A DNA stretch of 34,267 nt, taken from positions 1 through 34,267 of the forward strand of contig JAFYPJ010000118.1 in assembly GCA_017547545.1 (NCBI GenBank), given 5' to 3'. Position numbers and translations under genes: made by a program. Shown here piece after piece: positions 26,155 to 32,940 of the stretch (position 1 is its first letter; each line of letters begins with the position of its first letter). The stretch is from Clostridia bacterium (GTDB lineage: Bacteria; Bacillota; Clostridia; Oscillospirales; CAG-272). The notes below the pieces were generated by a model that had not been told where the DNA came from, searched no databases, and worked only from the letters and a program-made list of their open reading frames with translations.

Positions 26155-26230
26155 TTTTATTTCTCCTTACGGTATTGATTATTAAGTATATCTTAACATA
26201 TATTTGTTAATAATAGAATAATATTTTGTT

Positions 26231-26254
26231 ATGAATGATTAAAATGTCATTCAT
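26231..26254. repeat. A/T-rich inverted repeat between two minus-strand genes
   Basis: ATGAATGA (26231-26238) and TCATTCAT (26247-26254) are perfect inverted repeats with an 8-bp spacer, 17 bp past the stop of the ABC exporter gene. The T run follows only on the plus-strand side, so as a minus-strand terminator it is poor. It may instead be an operator-like dyad upstream of the GH18 gene. Confidence 0.35.
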
Positions 26255-26271
26255 TTTTTAGGTTACGGATT

Positions 26272-28005
26272 TTATTCTCTGAACTGATATTTGTAAAGTC
26301 TTGCATAGATTCCGCTTGTTTCAAGCAGCTTTTGGTGAGAACCCTTTTCCGTGATTCCTTCTTTTGTTAAAACAACTATTTCATCAGCATTTTTTATGGT
26401 AGAGAGACGGTGAGCAACAATGATCGCCGTTCTGCCGACCAAAAGTTCATCAAGACTTGCCTGAATAAGCATTTCGGTTTCGTTGTCAAGGGCACTTGTT
26501 GCTTCATCAAGAATAAGTATTGAAGGATTCTTGAGAAAAACTCTTGCAATCGAAATTCTCTGCTTTTGACCGCCCGAAAGCTTCACTCCGCGTTCTCCCA
26601 CCTCGGTATCATAACCCTTTTCAAGTGTCATGATATAATCGTGAATATTCGCCTTTTTTGCCGCTTCAATAATTTCCTCATCCGTGGCACCCAGCCGTCC
26701 GTATTCGATATTATCGCGTATAGTTCCGCCAAAAAGAAATACATCCTGAGCAACCATACCGATATTCTCTCGCAAGGAATGACGGGTAAGAGTGGTAATA
26801 TCCTTTCCGTCTATCGAAATAGTACCGCCGTCCAACTCATAAAAACGGGGTACAAGATGACAAAGGGTTGTTTTTCCGCCACCGCTAGGCCCAACAAGTG
26901 CAACCTTTGTACCCTTTTTGATACTAAGACTCAAATTGTTTATAACCGAAACCGCATCCTCATCGTTACTGTATGAAAAGCTGATATTATCAAAAGAAAT
27001 ATCACCCTTAACATCGCAAAGCTCTTTTGCATTCGGAGAATCCTTTTCGGGCTCAACAGCCATTACCTCTGAGAATCTTTCAATTCCCGTCAATCCCTCC
27101 TGAAGCTGTTCAAAGAACTGAACAAGCTTGTTGATAGGCTTCAGGAACATAGTAACATAAAGTAAAAATGCAACAAACTCCCCTATATCTATCCAACCCT
27201 TAACAAAGAAGAAACCACCAAAGAAAAGTACTACAAGATAAAGAAAATCGGTCAGAAATCCCATTCCGGAAAAGAACTGTCCCATATAGCGGTAGCTCTT
27301 TCTTCTTGCCTCACGGAAAAGTCCGTTTGATTCTTCAAATCTTTTGCTCTCATGGCGCTCTCCGGTATAGGATTTTGAAATTCTTATACCTGTAAGAGAA
27401 AGCTCAACATTTGCATTTATTTCCGCCATTGTTTCCTTTGATTCCTTAAAGGCATTCTTCATACGCTTTCGCATAAAAACGGCAAAAACAACTATTATCG
27501 GTACCACCGCAAATACAATGAAGGTAAGGGTGAGGTTGATATTTGCCAACATTATAAAGGAGCCTATGAGCATTATAAGAGATATAAAAATATCCTCGGG
27601 GCAATGGTGTGCAAGCTCCGCAATACTGAAAAGATCGTTGGTTATTCTTGACATGATACTTCCCGTTTTATTTTCATCAAAATAGGAAAAAGGAAGCTTT
27701 TGCAGGTGAGCAAACATATCTCTGCGCATATCACTCTGTATACCCACACCAACCATATGTCCCCAATACTGAACAATGTAGTTGAGGATCATTTTGATAA
27801 TATATATTCCCAAAACCGCACCGCACCATATTGCTATACGGTTTATATCCTTGTCAGGAATATAAATATTCACTATATCCTGAGTAATTCTGGGATACAC
27901 AAGATCGCACAGGGCAACTATAAGTGCGCATACCATATCTGCAATAAATAAACCCTTATAGGGTTTGTAGTAAGAAATAACTTTTTTGATTTTTTTCATT
28001 TTCAT
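26272..28005 (-). CDS. ABC exporter, MsbA/LmrA type (fused TMD-NBD)
   Basis: This half-transporter of about 577 residues should work as a homodimer exporting lipids, drugs or peptides; the substrate is unknown. The N-terminal six-helix ABC_membrane domain spans about 10-300. The nucleotide-binding domain (about 330-577) has Walker A GPSGGGKTT, Q-loop VAQDVFLFGGTI, signature LSGGQKQRISIARV, Walker B ILILDEATSALD and switch AHRLST. The reading frame is open up to 28041, but a consensus promoter has its -10 at 28033-28038, so the TTG/ATG codons near 28041 are not transcribed. ATG 28005, just after a GCGAG, or ATG 27999 is the likely start. Confidence 0.92.
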   Translation of the reverse strand: MKMKKIKKVISYYKPYKGLFIADMVCALIVALCDLVYPRITQDIVNIYIPDKDINRIAIWCGAVLGIYIIKMILNYIVQYWGHMVGVGIQSDMRRDMFAHLQKLPFSYFDENKTGSIMSRITNDLFSIAELAHHCPEDIFISLIMLIGSFIMLANINLTLTFIVFAVVPIIVVFAVFMRKRMKNAFKESKETMAEINANVELSLTGIRISKSYTGERHESKRFEESNGLFREARRKSYRYMGQFFSGMGFLTDFLYLVVLFFGGFFFVKGWIDIGEFVAFLLYVTMFLKPINKLVQFFEQLQEGLTGIERFSEVMAVEPEKDSPNAKELCDVKGDISFDNISFSYSNDEDAVSVINNLSLSIKKGTKVALVGPSGGGKTTLCHLVPRFYELDGGTISIDGKDITTLTRHSLRENIGMVAQDVFLFGGTIRDNIEYGRLGATDEEIIEAAKKANIHDYIMTLEKGYDTEVGERGVKLSGGQKQRISIARVFLKNPSILILDEATSALDNETEMLIQASLDELLVGRTAIIVAHRLSTIKNADEIVVLTKEGITEKGSHQKLLETSGIYARLYKYQFRE

Positions 28006-28032
28006 TCTCGCAATTATATATTTAGTGATTTT

Positions 28033-28061
28033 ATTATACAATACTTTTTCGCACAGGTCAA
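28033..28061 (-). promoter_or_regulatory. Sigma-A promoter of the ABC exporter gene
   Basis: On the minus strand TTGACC (28056-28061) and exact TATAAT (28033-28038) are 17 bp apart. The start of transcription falls near 28026. This decides the start codon of the ABC exporter, since any upstream in-frame codon would be outside the RNA. Confidence 0.8.
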
Positions 28062-28062
28062 G

Positions 28063-28091
28063 AAAAAGGAGACCGATTCAGTCTCCCTTTT
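28063..28091 (-). terminator. Intrinsic terminator closing the trpB transcript
   Basis: GGAGAC (28068-28073) pairs with GTCTCC (28081-28086). A/T flanks extend the stem past one bulged base. Read on the minus strand it ends in CCTTTTTC. It is the first hairpin with a U tract downstream of trpB on its own strand, and it lies just upstream of the ABC exporter promoter. Confidence 0.7.
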
Positions 28092-28152
28092 GCAGTTTCT
28101 GCCGTCAGTTCAGGTGCTAAATTCTTATTATTTTAGTAACTGCAACCTGTAA

Positions 28153-28332
28153 GCGATATTTTTGACCTTGTCAAAAACGATATAACCTCACTCTGTTCGG
28201 TTGCGATATAAGCTCACCTTGTTCGCCTGCAATATGATATAAATCCCCGCACCCCGCAGGGCATATCGCGTCCGCAGGACATATCGCTCCCATTGGAATA
28301 TCGCAAATACCTCGCAGAGGGATTTATATCGC
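28153..28332. repeat. Array of small hairpins joined by GCGATAT/ATATCGC spacers
   Basis: This stretch is non-coding and highly ordered. GCGATAT-like spacers occur at 28153-28159, 28178-28184 (CGATATA) and 28203-28209, then reverse to ATATCGC at 28263-28269, 28281-28287, 28298-28304 and 28326-28332. Short stems sit between them: TTTGAC/GTCAAA, AACC/GGTT, GC/GC, CCC/GGG, GTCC/GGAC, TCC/GGA and CCTC/GAGG. A perfect 12-bp inverted repeat GATATAAATCCC (28236-28247) and GGGATTTATATC (28319-28330) encloses the right-hand set like a multibranched junction. Two 20-bp near-direct repeats (28186-28205 and 28211-28230) share CTCAC, TGTTCG and TGC. It is transcribed, if at all, as the 3' region of trpB. 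Confidence 0.75.
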
Positions 28333-28366
28333 TGAAGCCGTCGTAATACGACGGCTTCATATATTT
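28333..28366 (+). terminator. Strong hairpin next to the trpB stop codon
   Basis: TGAAGCCGTCGT (28333-28344) pairs perfectly over 12 bp with ACGACGGCTTCA (28348-28359) around a 3-nt loop. The T run (28362-28369) is on the plus-strand side. For trpB, read on the other strand, there is no U tract. There it may act as an RNA 3'-end protecting stem or a member of the neighbouring hairpin array. Confidence 0.7.
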
Positions 28367-28367
28367 T

Positions 28368-29588
28368 TTATCTTATACCAAAGTTTTCAAGCACATAATC
28401 CATATCCTTATCGCCTCTGCCGGAGAGGTTAATAAGAATTGAACCGTGATCCATTGTCTTTGCAAGCTTCATACCGTATGCAACCGCATGGGAGCTTTCA
28501 ATTGCGGGAATTATACCCTCCATTCTTGCAAGCTTGAAGAATGCATCAATGGTTTCCTCATCATCGATAACATCATACTTAACCCTGCCGATATCCTGAA
28601 GGAATGCGTGTTCGGGACCGGAAGAAGGATAGTCAAGACCGCTTGCTACAGAGTAAACGGGAGCAGGTTCACCGTTGTCGTCCTTTAACATAATAGAGTT
28701 AAAGCCGTGCATAATACCCTCTGTACCGTATTTAAGGCTCGCTGCATGGTCACCTAACTTCGGACCTCTGCCAAGAGGCTCGATACCGTAAATATCAACA
28801 GGATCGTTAAGGAAACCTGCAAAAAGACCTGCCGCATTTGAACCGCCGCCAACACAGGCAACGATTGAGGTGGGAAGATGTCCCGTCATATCAAAAAACT
28901 GTTCTCTTGCCTCTATACCAACCACGCTCTGGAAGTCACGGACCATCATGGGGAAGGGGTGGGGACCGAGAACCGAACCGATACAGTAGATCGAATCCTT
29001 GTATTCCTTGCTGTATGCGTCGAATGCCGCATCCACTGCTTCCTTCAATGTTTGAAGACCGTGGGTAACCTCAACAACATTTGCACCTAAGATCTTCATT
29101 CTTGCAACATTGGGAGCCTGCTTTTTAATATCAACAGTACCCATGTAAATGTCACATTCAAGACCGAAATAAGCGGCAGCCGTAGCAAGAGCAACACCGT
29201 GCTGACCTGCACCTGTTTCGGCAATGATCTTCTTTTTACCCATATACTTTGCAAGAAGGGCTTCACCCATACAGTGATTAAGCTTATGAGCACCCGAATG
29301 GTTAAGGTCTTCACGCTTTGCATAAAGCTGAACCTTTCCTCCAAGATAGTCTGAAAGTCTTTCAAGATGGGATACAGGAGTAGGTCTGCCCTGAAATTCT
29401 TTTCTGATTCTTCTTAATTCCGCAATGAATTTTCTTGACTGGCAGATAGAGAAATATGCCTCTGTGATCTCTGCCATAGCATCCTTTAATTTATCCTCAA
29501 TAAATACTCCGCCATATTTGCCAAAATAACCGTTTTTATCGGGATAGTTGTTAAAATATGTATCAAAGTTTACACCGTTAAGTTCCAT
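28368..29588 (-). CDS. trpB: Tryptophan synthase beta subunit, stand-alone
   Basis: TrpB joins indole and L-serine to form L-tryptophan using PLP. The PLP lysine is Lys102 in GAHKLNH, the catalytic glutamate Glu124 is in [11 protein letters not shown], the phosphate-binding loop GGGSNA spans 247-252, and the C-terminal SGRGDKD is complete. The 406-residue length is that of canonical TrpB1. No trpA or other trp gene lies in the window, so it may use free indole or pair with a distant TrpA. GGAG precedes the ATG, 13 nt behind the NUDIX gene. A Trp T-box upstream shows tryptophan-starvation control. Confidence 0.95.
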   Translation of the reverse strand: MELNGVNFDTYFNNYPDKNGYFGKYGGVFIEDKLKDAMAEITEAYFSICQSRKFIAELRRIRKEFQGRPTPVSHLERLSDYLGGKVQLYAKREDLNHSGAHKLNHCMGEALLAKYMGKKKIIAETGAGQHGVALATAAAYFGLECDIYMGTVDIKKQAPNVARMKILGANVVEVTHGLQTLKEAVDAAFDAYSKEYKDSIYCIGSVLGPHPFPMMVRDFQSVVGIEAREQFFDMTGHLPTSIVACVGGGSNAAGLFAGFLNDPVDIYGIEPLGRGPKLGDHAASLKYGTEGIMHGFNSIMLKDDNGEPAPVYSVASGLDYPSSGPEHAFLQDIGRVKYDVIDDEETIDAFFKLARMEGIIPAIESSHAVAYGMKLAKTMDHGSILINLSGRGDKDMDYVLENFGIR

Positions 29589-29601
29589 TTTTATATTCTC
29601 C

Positions 29602-30081
29602 TTAATTATATCTCTTTAAATATTCTGTGAGCAAGGTGTGATCTCTTAAATGAACACGGTGATTTTCGCCTGTTTTATCAAAATCTTGCTCAAATCTTTT
29701 CATTAATTTATCAATATTTATCCATTCAGGCTGCGCATCAACCTGTATTTCATAGGGGGTGGGATTTCTCTCGCCCTCGCCCACTATATCGCATAAATAA
29801 TAATGATGCGTATATCGGGCGTTATCATAATACTCTGTAACCGTTTTGAAAAACTCTTTAATCTCAACAATGAATCCGGTTTCCTCAAGAACCTCGCGGG
29901 CACAGCATATCTCACGGCTTTCACCGTCCTCCACACCTCCGCCGGGAAGAGTCCAGCAATCAACAACCTTCTCATGGGACATGAGTATTTCGTTATCCTT
30001 AATTATGATTCCCCTGCAGGTTTCACGGGAATAGCTGAATTTTTTCTCGTGATCGGGAGCACAAATAATTATTTCTTTCAT
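29602..30081 (-). CDS. NUDIX hydrolase
   Basis: This protein of about 159 residues has a full NUDIX box, GGVEDGES followed by REVLEETG (about residues 48-69), with the REXXEE magnesium-binding glutamates. Such enzymes cleave nucleoside diphosphate derivatives; the substrate cannot be told. The reading frame is open upstream to a TTG at 30138, but ATG 30081 is favoured: the family core starts here and GGCGG stands 7 nt before it. The upstream part is better explained by a small ORF at 30083-30118. It sits between the Trp T-box and trpB, so it is co-regulated by tryptophan charge. Confidence 0.85.
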   Translation of the reverse strand: MKEIIICAPDHEKKFSYSRETCRGIIIKDNEILMSHEKVVDCWTLPGGGVEDGESREICCAREVLEETGFIVEIKEFFKTVTEYYDNARYTHHYYLCDIVGEGERNPTPYEIQVDAQPEWINIDKLMKRFEQDFDKTGENHRVHLRDHTLLTEYLKRYN

Positions 30082-30082
30082 T

Positions 30083-30118
30083 TTAAAACCGCCATCGAAA
30101 AACATATTTCTCTTGCAT
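30083..30118 (-). CDS. Possible 11-codon leader ORF before the NUDIX gene
   Basis: The peptide MQEKYVFRWRF is read from ATG 30118 with a well-spaced GAGGTG site (30124-30129, 5 nt away). It ends at a TAA that stands one base before the NUDIX ATG. It contains one Trp codon. It lies after the T-box terminator. It may serve for translational coupling of the NUDIX gene or be fortuitous; no family can be recognised at this size. Confidence 0.4.
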   Translation of the reverse strand: MQEKYVFRWRF

Positions 30119-30140
30119 GGATACACCTCATTTTTCAAAA

Positions 30141-30401
30141 ATAAAAAGCCTTATCCCTAAATTGGGACAAGACTGAAATCCTGCGGTGCCACCCAAATTC
30201 GTCCGATCAAGACGCACTCATTCGCGTACTGTCATACGCTCACCGCTGTAACGCGCGGAACGCGTCGCCCCTACTTTCAAAGAATTTCGGTTTGCCCTTG
30301 TAAGTCCATTCATATCACATATACTGCCGATCTCTCACCGCCGCCGGCTCTCTTTGAAGTATATTTATGAAACTACTACTCTTACGCATAGGTTTAAACA
30401 T
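30141..30401 (-). ncRNA. T-box riboswitch, tryptophan specifier
   Basis: On the minus strand the leader starts near 30401. GAGTAGTAG follows, then the stem I distal loop GGTGAGAG (30332-30339) between GCCGG/CGGC arms. The specifier is the GAA-TGG-A stretch with TGG (Trp) at 30306-30308. The T-box antiterminator bulge GGGTGGCACCGCAG lies at 30181-30194. The terminator stem CTTGTCCC/GGGATAAG (30164-30171 and 30150-30157) ends in a GCTTTTTATTTTT run. Uncharged tRNA-Trp should bind and permit read-through into the NUDIX gene and trpB. The specifier is read by position; a frame shifted by one would give Met or Gly, which fits less well with trpB downstream. Confidence 0.92.
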
Positions 30402-30407
30402 ATATTG

Positions 30408-30436
30408 ATGATATCACACCATTAAAATATTGTCAA
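30408..30436 (-). promoter_or_regulatory. Sigma-A promoter of the T-box/NUDIX/trpB operon
   Basis: TTGACA (30431-30436) and TATCAT (30408-30413) on the minus strand are 17 bp apart, placing the start near 30401. It lies between the EamA stop codon and the T-box, so the T-box operon is independent of the EamA gene. Confidence 0.75.
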
Positions 30437-30450
30437 TAGATTTTTACAAA

Positions 30451-31353
30451 TTAGTGCTTTTTACTTCTTTCGGGAAGCTTAACATTAAGCATCACAACAG
30501 AACCTATTACAAGTACTATACCGATAATTGCAGGAACACTTACGGTTTGACCGAAAGCCAATAGTCCTATCAGAGTTGCTGCCACCAATTCAACCGTAGA
30601 CATAATGGATGCATTTGATGCATCTGTATATTTAAGACCTATTGTGTAAAGCACATAAGGAGCAAGACAGCTTACAATTGCCTGACCGAGCGCAAGAAGA
30701 ACTATAGTAGGATCCGCTGTGATCTTTTGAATAAGAGAGGGTATCTGCCCAAAAGGAAGCATTGCAAGAGTTGCAAAACCGAAAGCATAAACCGTTACCG
30801 AAATAGGCTTTGCACCACGCATCAGGGCAAGAGAAGAAAACACACTGTAACAGGCATAGGAAAATCCGGCCGCACAGCCAAACAAAAGACCGGGAACAGA
30901 AACATTTCCCACACCGCCTATAATTCCCGAAACAAGGGCTGCACCTGCAAAGGAAGCTATGCAGCATACACTTTTAAGGAAAGTAAGATGCTCGCGGAAA
31001 ACAAATATTGAAAGCACAACAACAATGATCGGTGCAGTATACATAAGCACAGCTGCTACCGACATTGAGGTCATAAGAATAGCATAGAAATAAAAGATGC
31101 TGCTTCCTACCATACCAAGACCGCCGCCTATAAAGTATTTAACACATCTCTTTTTTGTTACGAAAGCATCGCGCTTGAAAATAAGCGCCCATACCGACAT
31201 CATGATGAAGGTGAAGCCAAGACGCATAACGCTTATCTGTGCAGATGCAACACCCCTTGGTTCGAGCTTATTTACAAAAAAACCCGAAAAGCCCCAGAGT
31301 ACACCTGCGGCAAGAACTAAAATTATTCCTAAAAAGCTACCTTTTTTCTTCAT
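30451..31353 (-). CDS. EamA/DMT-family transporter
   Basis: This membrane protein of about 300 residues carries two repeats of five helices, the EamA drug/metabolite transporter plan. The first repeat begins with GIILVLAAGVLWGFSGFF; the second begins near SVPGLLFGCAAGFSYACYSVF. Members export amino acids or other metabolites; its substrate is unknown. The reading frame is open upstream to 31572, but ATG 31353 is preferred because GAGGTG is correctly spaced and a promoter lies at 31379-31407. Its place next to a trp-regulated operon is suggestive only. It is not within the T-box transcript. Confidence 0.88.
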   Translation of the reverse strand: MKKKGSFLGIILVLAAGVLWGFSGFFVNKLEPRGVASAQISVMRLGFTFIMMSVWALIFKRDAFVTKKRCVKYFIGGGLGMVGSSIFYFYAILMTSMSVAAVLMYTAPIIVVVLSIFVFREHLTFLKSVCCIASFAGAALVSGIIGGVGNVSVPGLLFGCAAGFSYACYSVFSSLALMRGAKPISVTVYAFGFATLAMLPFGQIPSLIQKITADPTIVLLALGQAIVSCLAPYVLYTIGLKYTDASNASIMSTVELVAATLIGLLAFGQTVSVPAIIGIVLVIGSVVMLNVKLPERSKKH

Positions 31354-31378
31354 ATCGCACCTCATTTTAAGCGAAGAT

Positions 31379-31407
31379 ATTTTAGCACAAATTTTATCAC
31401 TTGTAAA
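31379..31407 (-). promoter_or_regulatory. Sigma-A promoter of the EamA gene
   Basis: TTTACA (31402-31407) and TAAAAT (31379-31384) on the minus strand are separated by 17 bp. Transcription starts about 31372, giving a 5' leader of roughly 20 nt before ATG 31353. It is divergent from the promoter at 31427-31455. Confidence 0.65.
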
Positions 31408-31426
31408 GGTTTTTTCTGTTTTTATA

Positions 31427-31455
31427 TTGCCTATTTTCAAAAAATCTGTTATACT
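31427..31455 (+). promoter_or_regulatory. Sigma-A promoter of the HD-S51 operon
   Basis: TTGCCT (31427-31432) and TATACT (31450-31455) are 17 bp apart, with TG one base before the -10 (TGTTATACT). Transcription would begin near 31462, about 15 nt before the ATG at 31477. Confidence 0.7.
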
Positions 31456-31476
31456 TTTTGTAGGTAGGTGAAAAAT

Positions 31477-32133
31477 ATGTTGACTTATGACGATATCCGT
31501 AAAAACGATGAAATAAATACATATATAAAAAAAGCCGATGAATCTCTTTTTGCATTGGGTTATACAGAGCATTCATTTGCCCATGTTACAAAGGTTGCTT
31601 TGAATGCCGCTTATATTCTTGAAACGCTGGGGTACGGCGAAAGAGATATAGAGCTTGTTAAAATTGCTGCCCACCTTCACGATATAGGCAATCTTATCAA
31701 CCGCATCGAGCACGCGCAAAGCGGTGCTATCCTTGCGTTCAGACTCTTGGATAAGCTGGGCTTCCCACCCGAAGAAATTGCAACGGTTGCCACAGCCATA
31801 GGAAACCATGACGAGGGTACGGCGGTGCCCGTAAATCATATATGCGCTGCCCTGATATTAGCAGATAAAAGCGATGTTAGGCGAACCCGAGTAAGGGAAA
31901 ATATTGCAGGCTTTGACATTCATGACCGTGTAAATTATTCTGTTACATCATCAAGCCTTGAATTTGATAAAGAAAAAAATTCATTTATACTTGATATGAC
32001 TATAGAAAACGAATATTGTTCTGTTATGGATTATTTTGAAATATTTCTTGAAAGAATGCTCCTTTGCAGAAAAGCAGCAGAAAAATTAGGCGTAGGATTC
32101 CGCCTTATAATAAACGGACAGAGGTTGGTATAA
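31477..32133 (+). CDS. HD domain metal-dependent phosphohydrolase
   Basis: This protein of about 218 residues has the HD superfamily ligand pattern: His36 in HSFAHV, the His68-Asp69 doublet in AAHLHDIGN, His111-Asp112 in IGNHDEG and Asp130 in LILADKSD. Such proteins hydrolyse phosphate esters, often of nucleotides. Substrate and pathway are unknown. ATG 31477 is chosen because TAGGTAGGTG (31461-31470) is its ribosome site; a GTG at 31468 lies inside that site. The stop codon shares one base with the ATG of the next gene (TAATG), so they are translationally coupled. Confidence 0.87.
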   Translation: MLTYDDIRKNDEINTYIKKADESLFALGYTEHSFAHVTKVALNAAYILETLGYGERDIELVKIAAHLHDIGNLINRIEHAQSGAILAFRLLDKLGFPPEEIATVATAIGNHDEGTAVPVNHICAALILADKSDVRRTRVRENIAGFDIHDRVNYSVTSSSLEFDKEKNSFILDMTIENEYCSVMDYFEIFLERMLLCRKAAEKLGVGFRLIINGQRLV

Positions 32134-32840
32134 TGAGTAAAATAGTAACTTTAGGCGGTGGAGAATTCACCCGCGGAGAGGTAGAAACAATAGACCGTTT
32201 TGCCCTTGATCTCACGGGGAAATACGATCCCCGTGTGCTCTATATTCCCACGGCATCAAATGATGAGGAAAGAGATCTAATGACAGATTATTATAAATCT
32301 TTCGGGATTTCAAAATATGAAATACTTTGTCTTATAGAGGATGATCCCTGCGATGAAGAGATCCGCGAAAAGATTTTTTCTGCCGATTATATTTTTGCAG
32401 GGGGCGGAGATGCCATATTGCTGATGGATGTTTGGCAGAAATACAATGTTGATAAATATATGCGCGAAGCTTATTACAAGGATATAGTTCTTTCGGGAAT
32501 CAGCGCAGGCTCGATATGTTATTATGAAATAGGACATACCGACAGTCTTTCATACCATCACGAAAATTGGGATTACCACCGCATGCACGGTATTGGTGTA
32601 ATCCCGGCAATTCATTCACCCCATTTCAATGAGCACCGTAATTCTTCCCTTACCCGTTGGATGAAAACAGAAGCTCTTTGCGGCGTCGGTCTTGAAGACA
32701 ATTGCGCACTTTGCTGTATAAACGGTGAATACTCGGTTGTAACAAGCCGCCCCGAAGCAAAGGCACATATATTCAGAAACAACGGCAAAGAGGTTACAAA
32801 AGAGTATTACTTTAACAAAGAAAGCTTCAAATTATTTTAA
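32133..32840 (+). CDS. Peptidase S51 (dipeptidase E / cyanophycinase-like) family protein
   Basis: This protein of about 235 residues has the S51 family fold pattern. There is an N-terminal Rossmann-like strand and VLYIPTASND, the glycine-rich FAGGGDAILL (88-97), the nucleophile elbow SGISAGS with probable catalytic Ser124, and a later His-rich IHSPHFNEH (160-168). Family members are Ser hydrolases acting on Asp-containing dipeptides or cyanophycin. The true substrate is not known. GAGG (32121-32124) lies upstream of the ATG, which overlaps the HD gene stop by one base. No clear terminator was seen in the 100 bp after it. Confidence 0.88.
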   Translation: MSKIVTLGGGEFTRGEVETIDRFALDLTGKYDPRVLYIPTASNDEERDLMTDYYKSFGISKYEILCLIEDDPCDEEIREKIFSADYIFAGGGDAILLMDVWQKYNVDKYMREAYYKDIVLSGISAGSICYYEIGHTDSLSYHHENWDYHRMHGIGVIPAIHSPHFNEHRNSSLTRWMKTEALCGVGLEDNCALCCINGEYSVVTSRPEAKAHIFRNNGKEVTKEYYFNKESFKLF

Positions 32841-32864
32841 ATGTCGATTTTTGTATAAATTCTA

Positions 32865-32898
32865 TTGACAAAAAGCGTAAAATGTGAAAAAATATAAG
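32865..32898 (+). promoter_or_regulatory. Possible promoter of the reduced P1B ATPase gene
   Basis: An exact TTGACA (32865-32870) is present, but no good -10 stands 17 bp away. The nearest candidates are AATATA at 32891 (20 bp) and TATAAG at 32893 (22 bp). The gap between the S51 gene and the ATPase-like gene is 100 bp, so an own promoter is plausible but not well supported. Confidence 0.35.
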
Positions 32899-32940
32899 TA
32901 CTGAAATACAGTTTATAAATTATATTAAGAGGAAAAACAA

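Noticed and set aside
26231..26254. Terminator for the ABC exporter gene
   Set aside because: The stem is short and A/T-rich, and the T run is on the wrong side for the minus-strand transcript. It is kept only as an inverted repeat.
28153..28332. CRISPR-like repeat array
   Set aside because: Units are only about 18-25 bp apart, the spacers (7 nt) are the conserved part, orientation inverts in the middle, and no cas gene is near. It is a hairpin array, not a CRISPR.
30082..30138. N-terminal extension of the NUDIX protein up to TTG 30138
   Set aside because: It has no ribosome site for that start, begins nearly at the T-box terminator U tract, and adds residues outside the NUDIX core.
30306..30308. 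Reading the T-box specifier as Met (ATG) or Gly (GGA)
   Set aside because: The usual GAA-specifier-A context puts TGG in the specifier place, and trpB downstream agrees with Trp.
31354..31572. Long N-terminal extension of the EamA transporter
   Set aside because: It would cover both divergent promoters and the start of the HD gene. ATG 31353 has a good GAGGTG site and fits the family's usual first helix.
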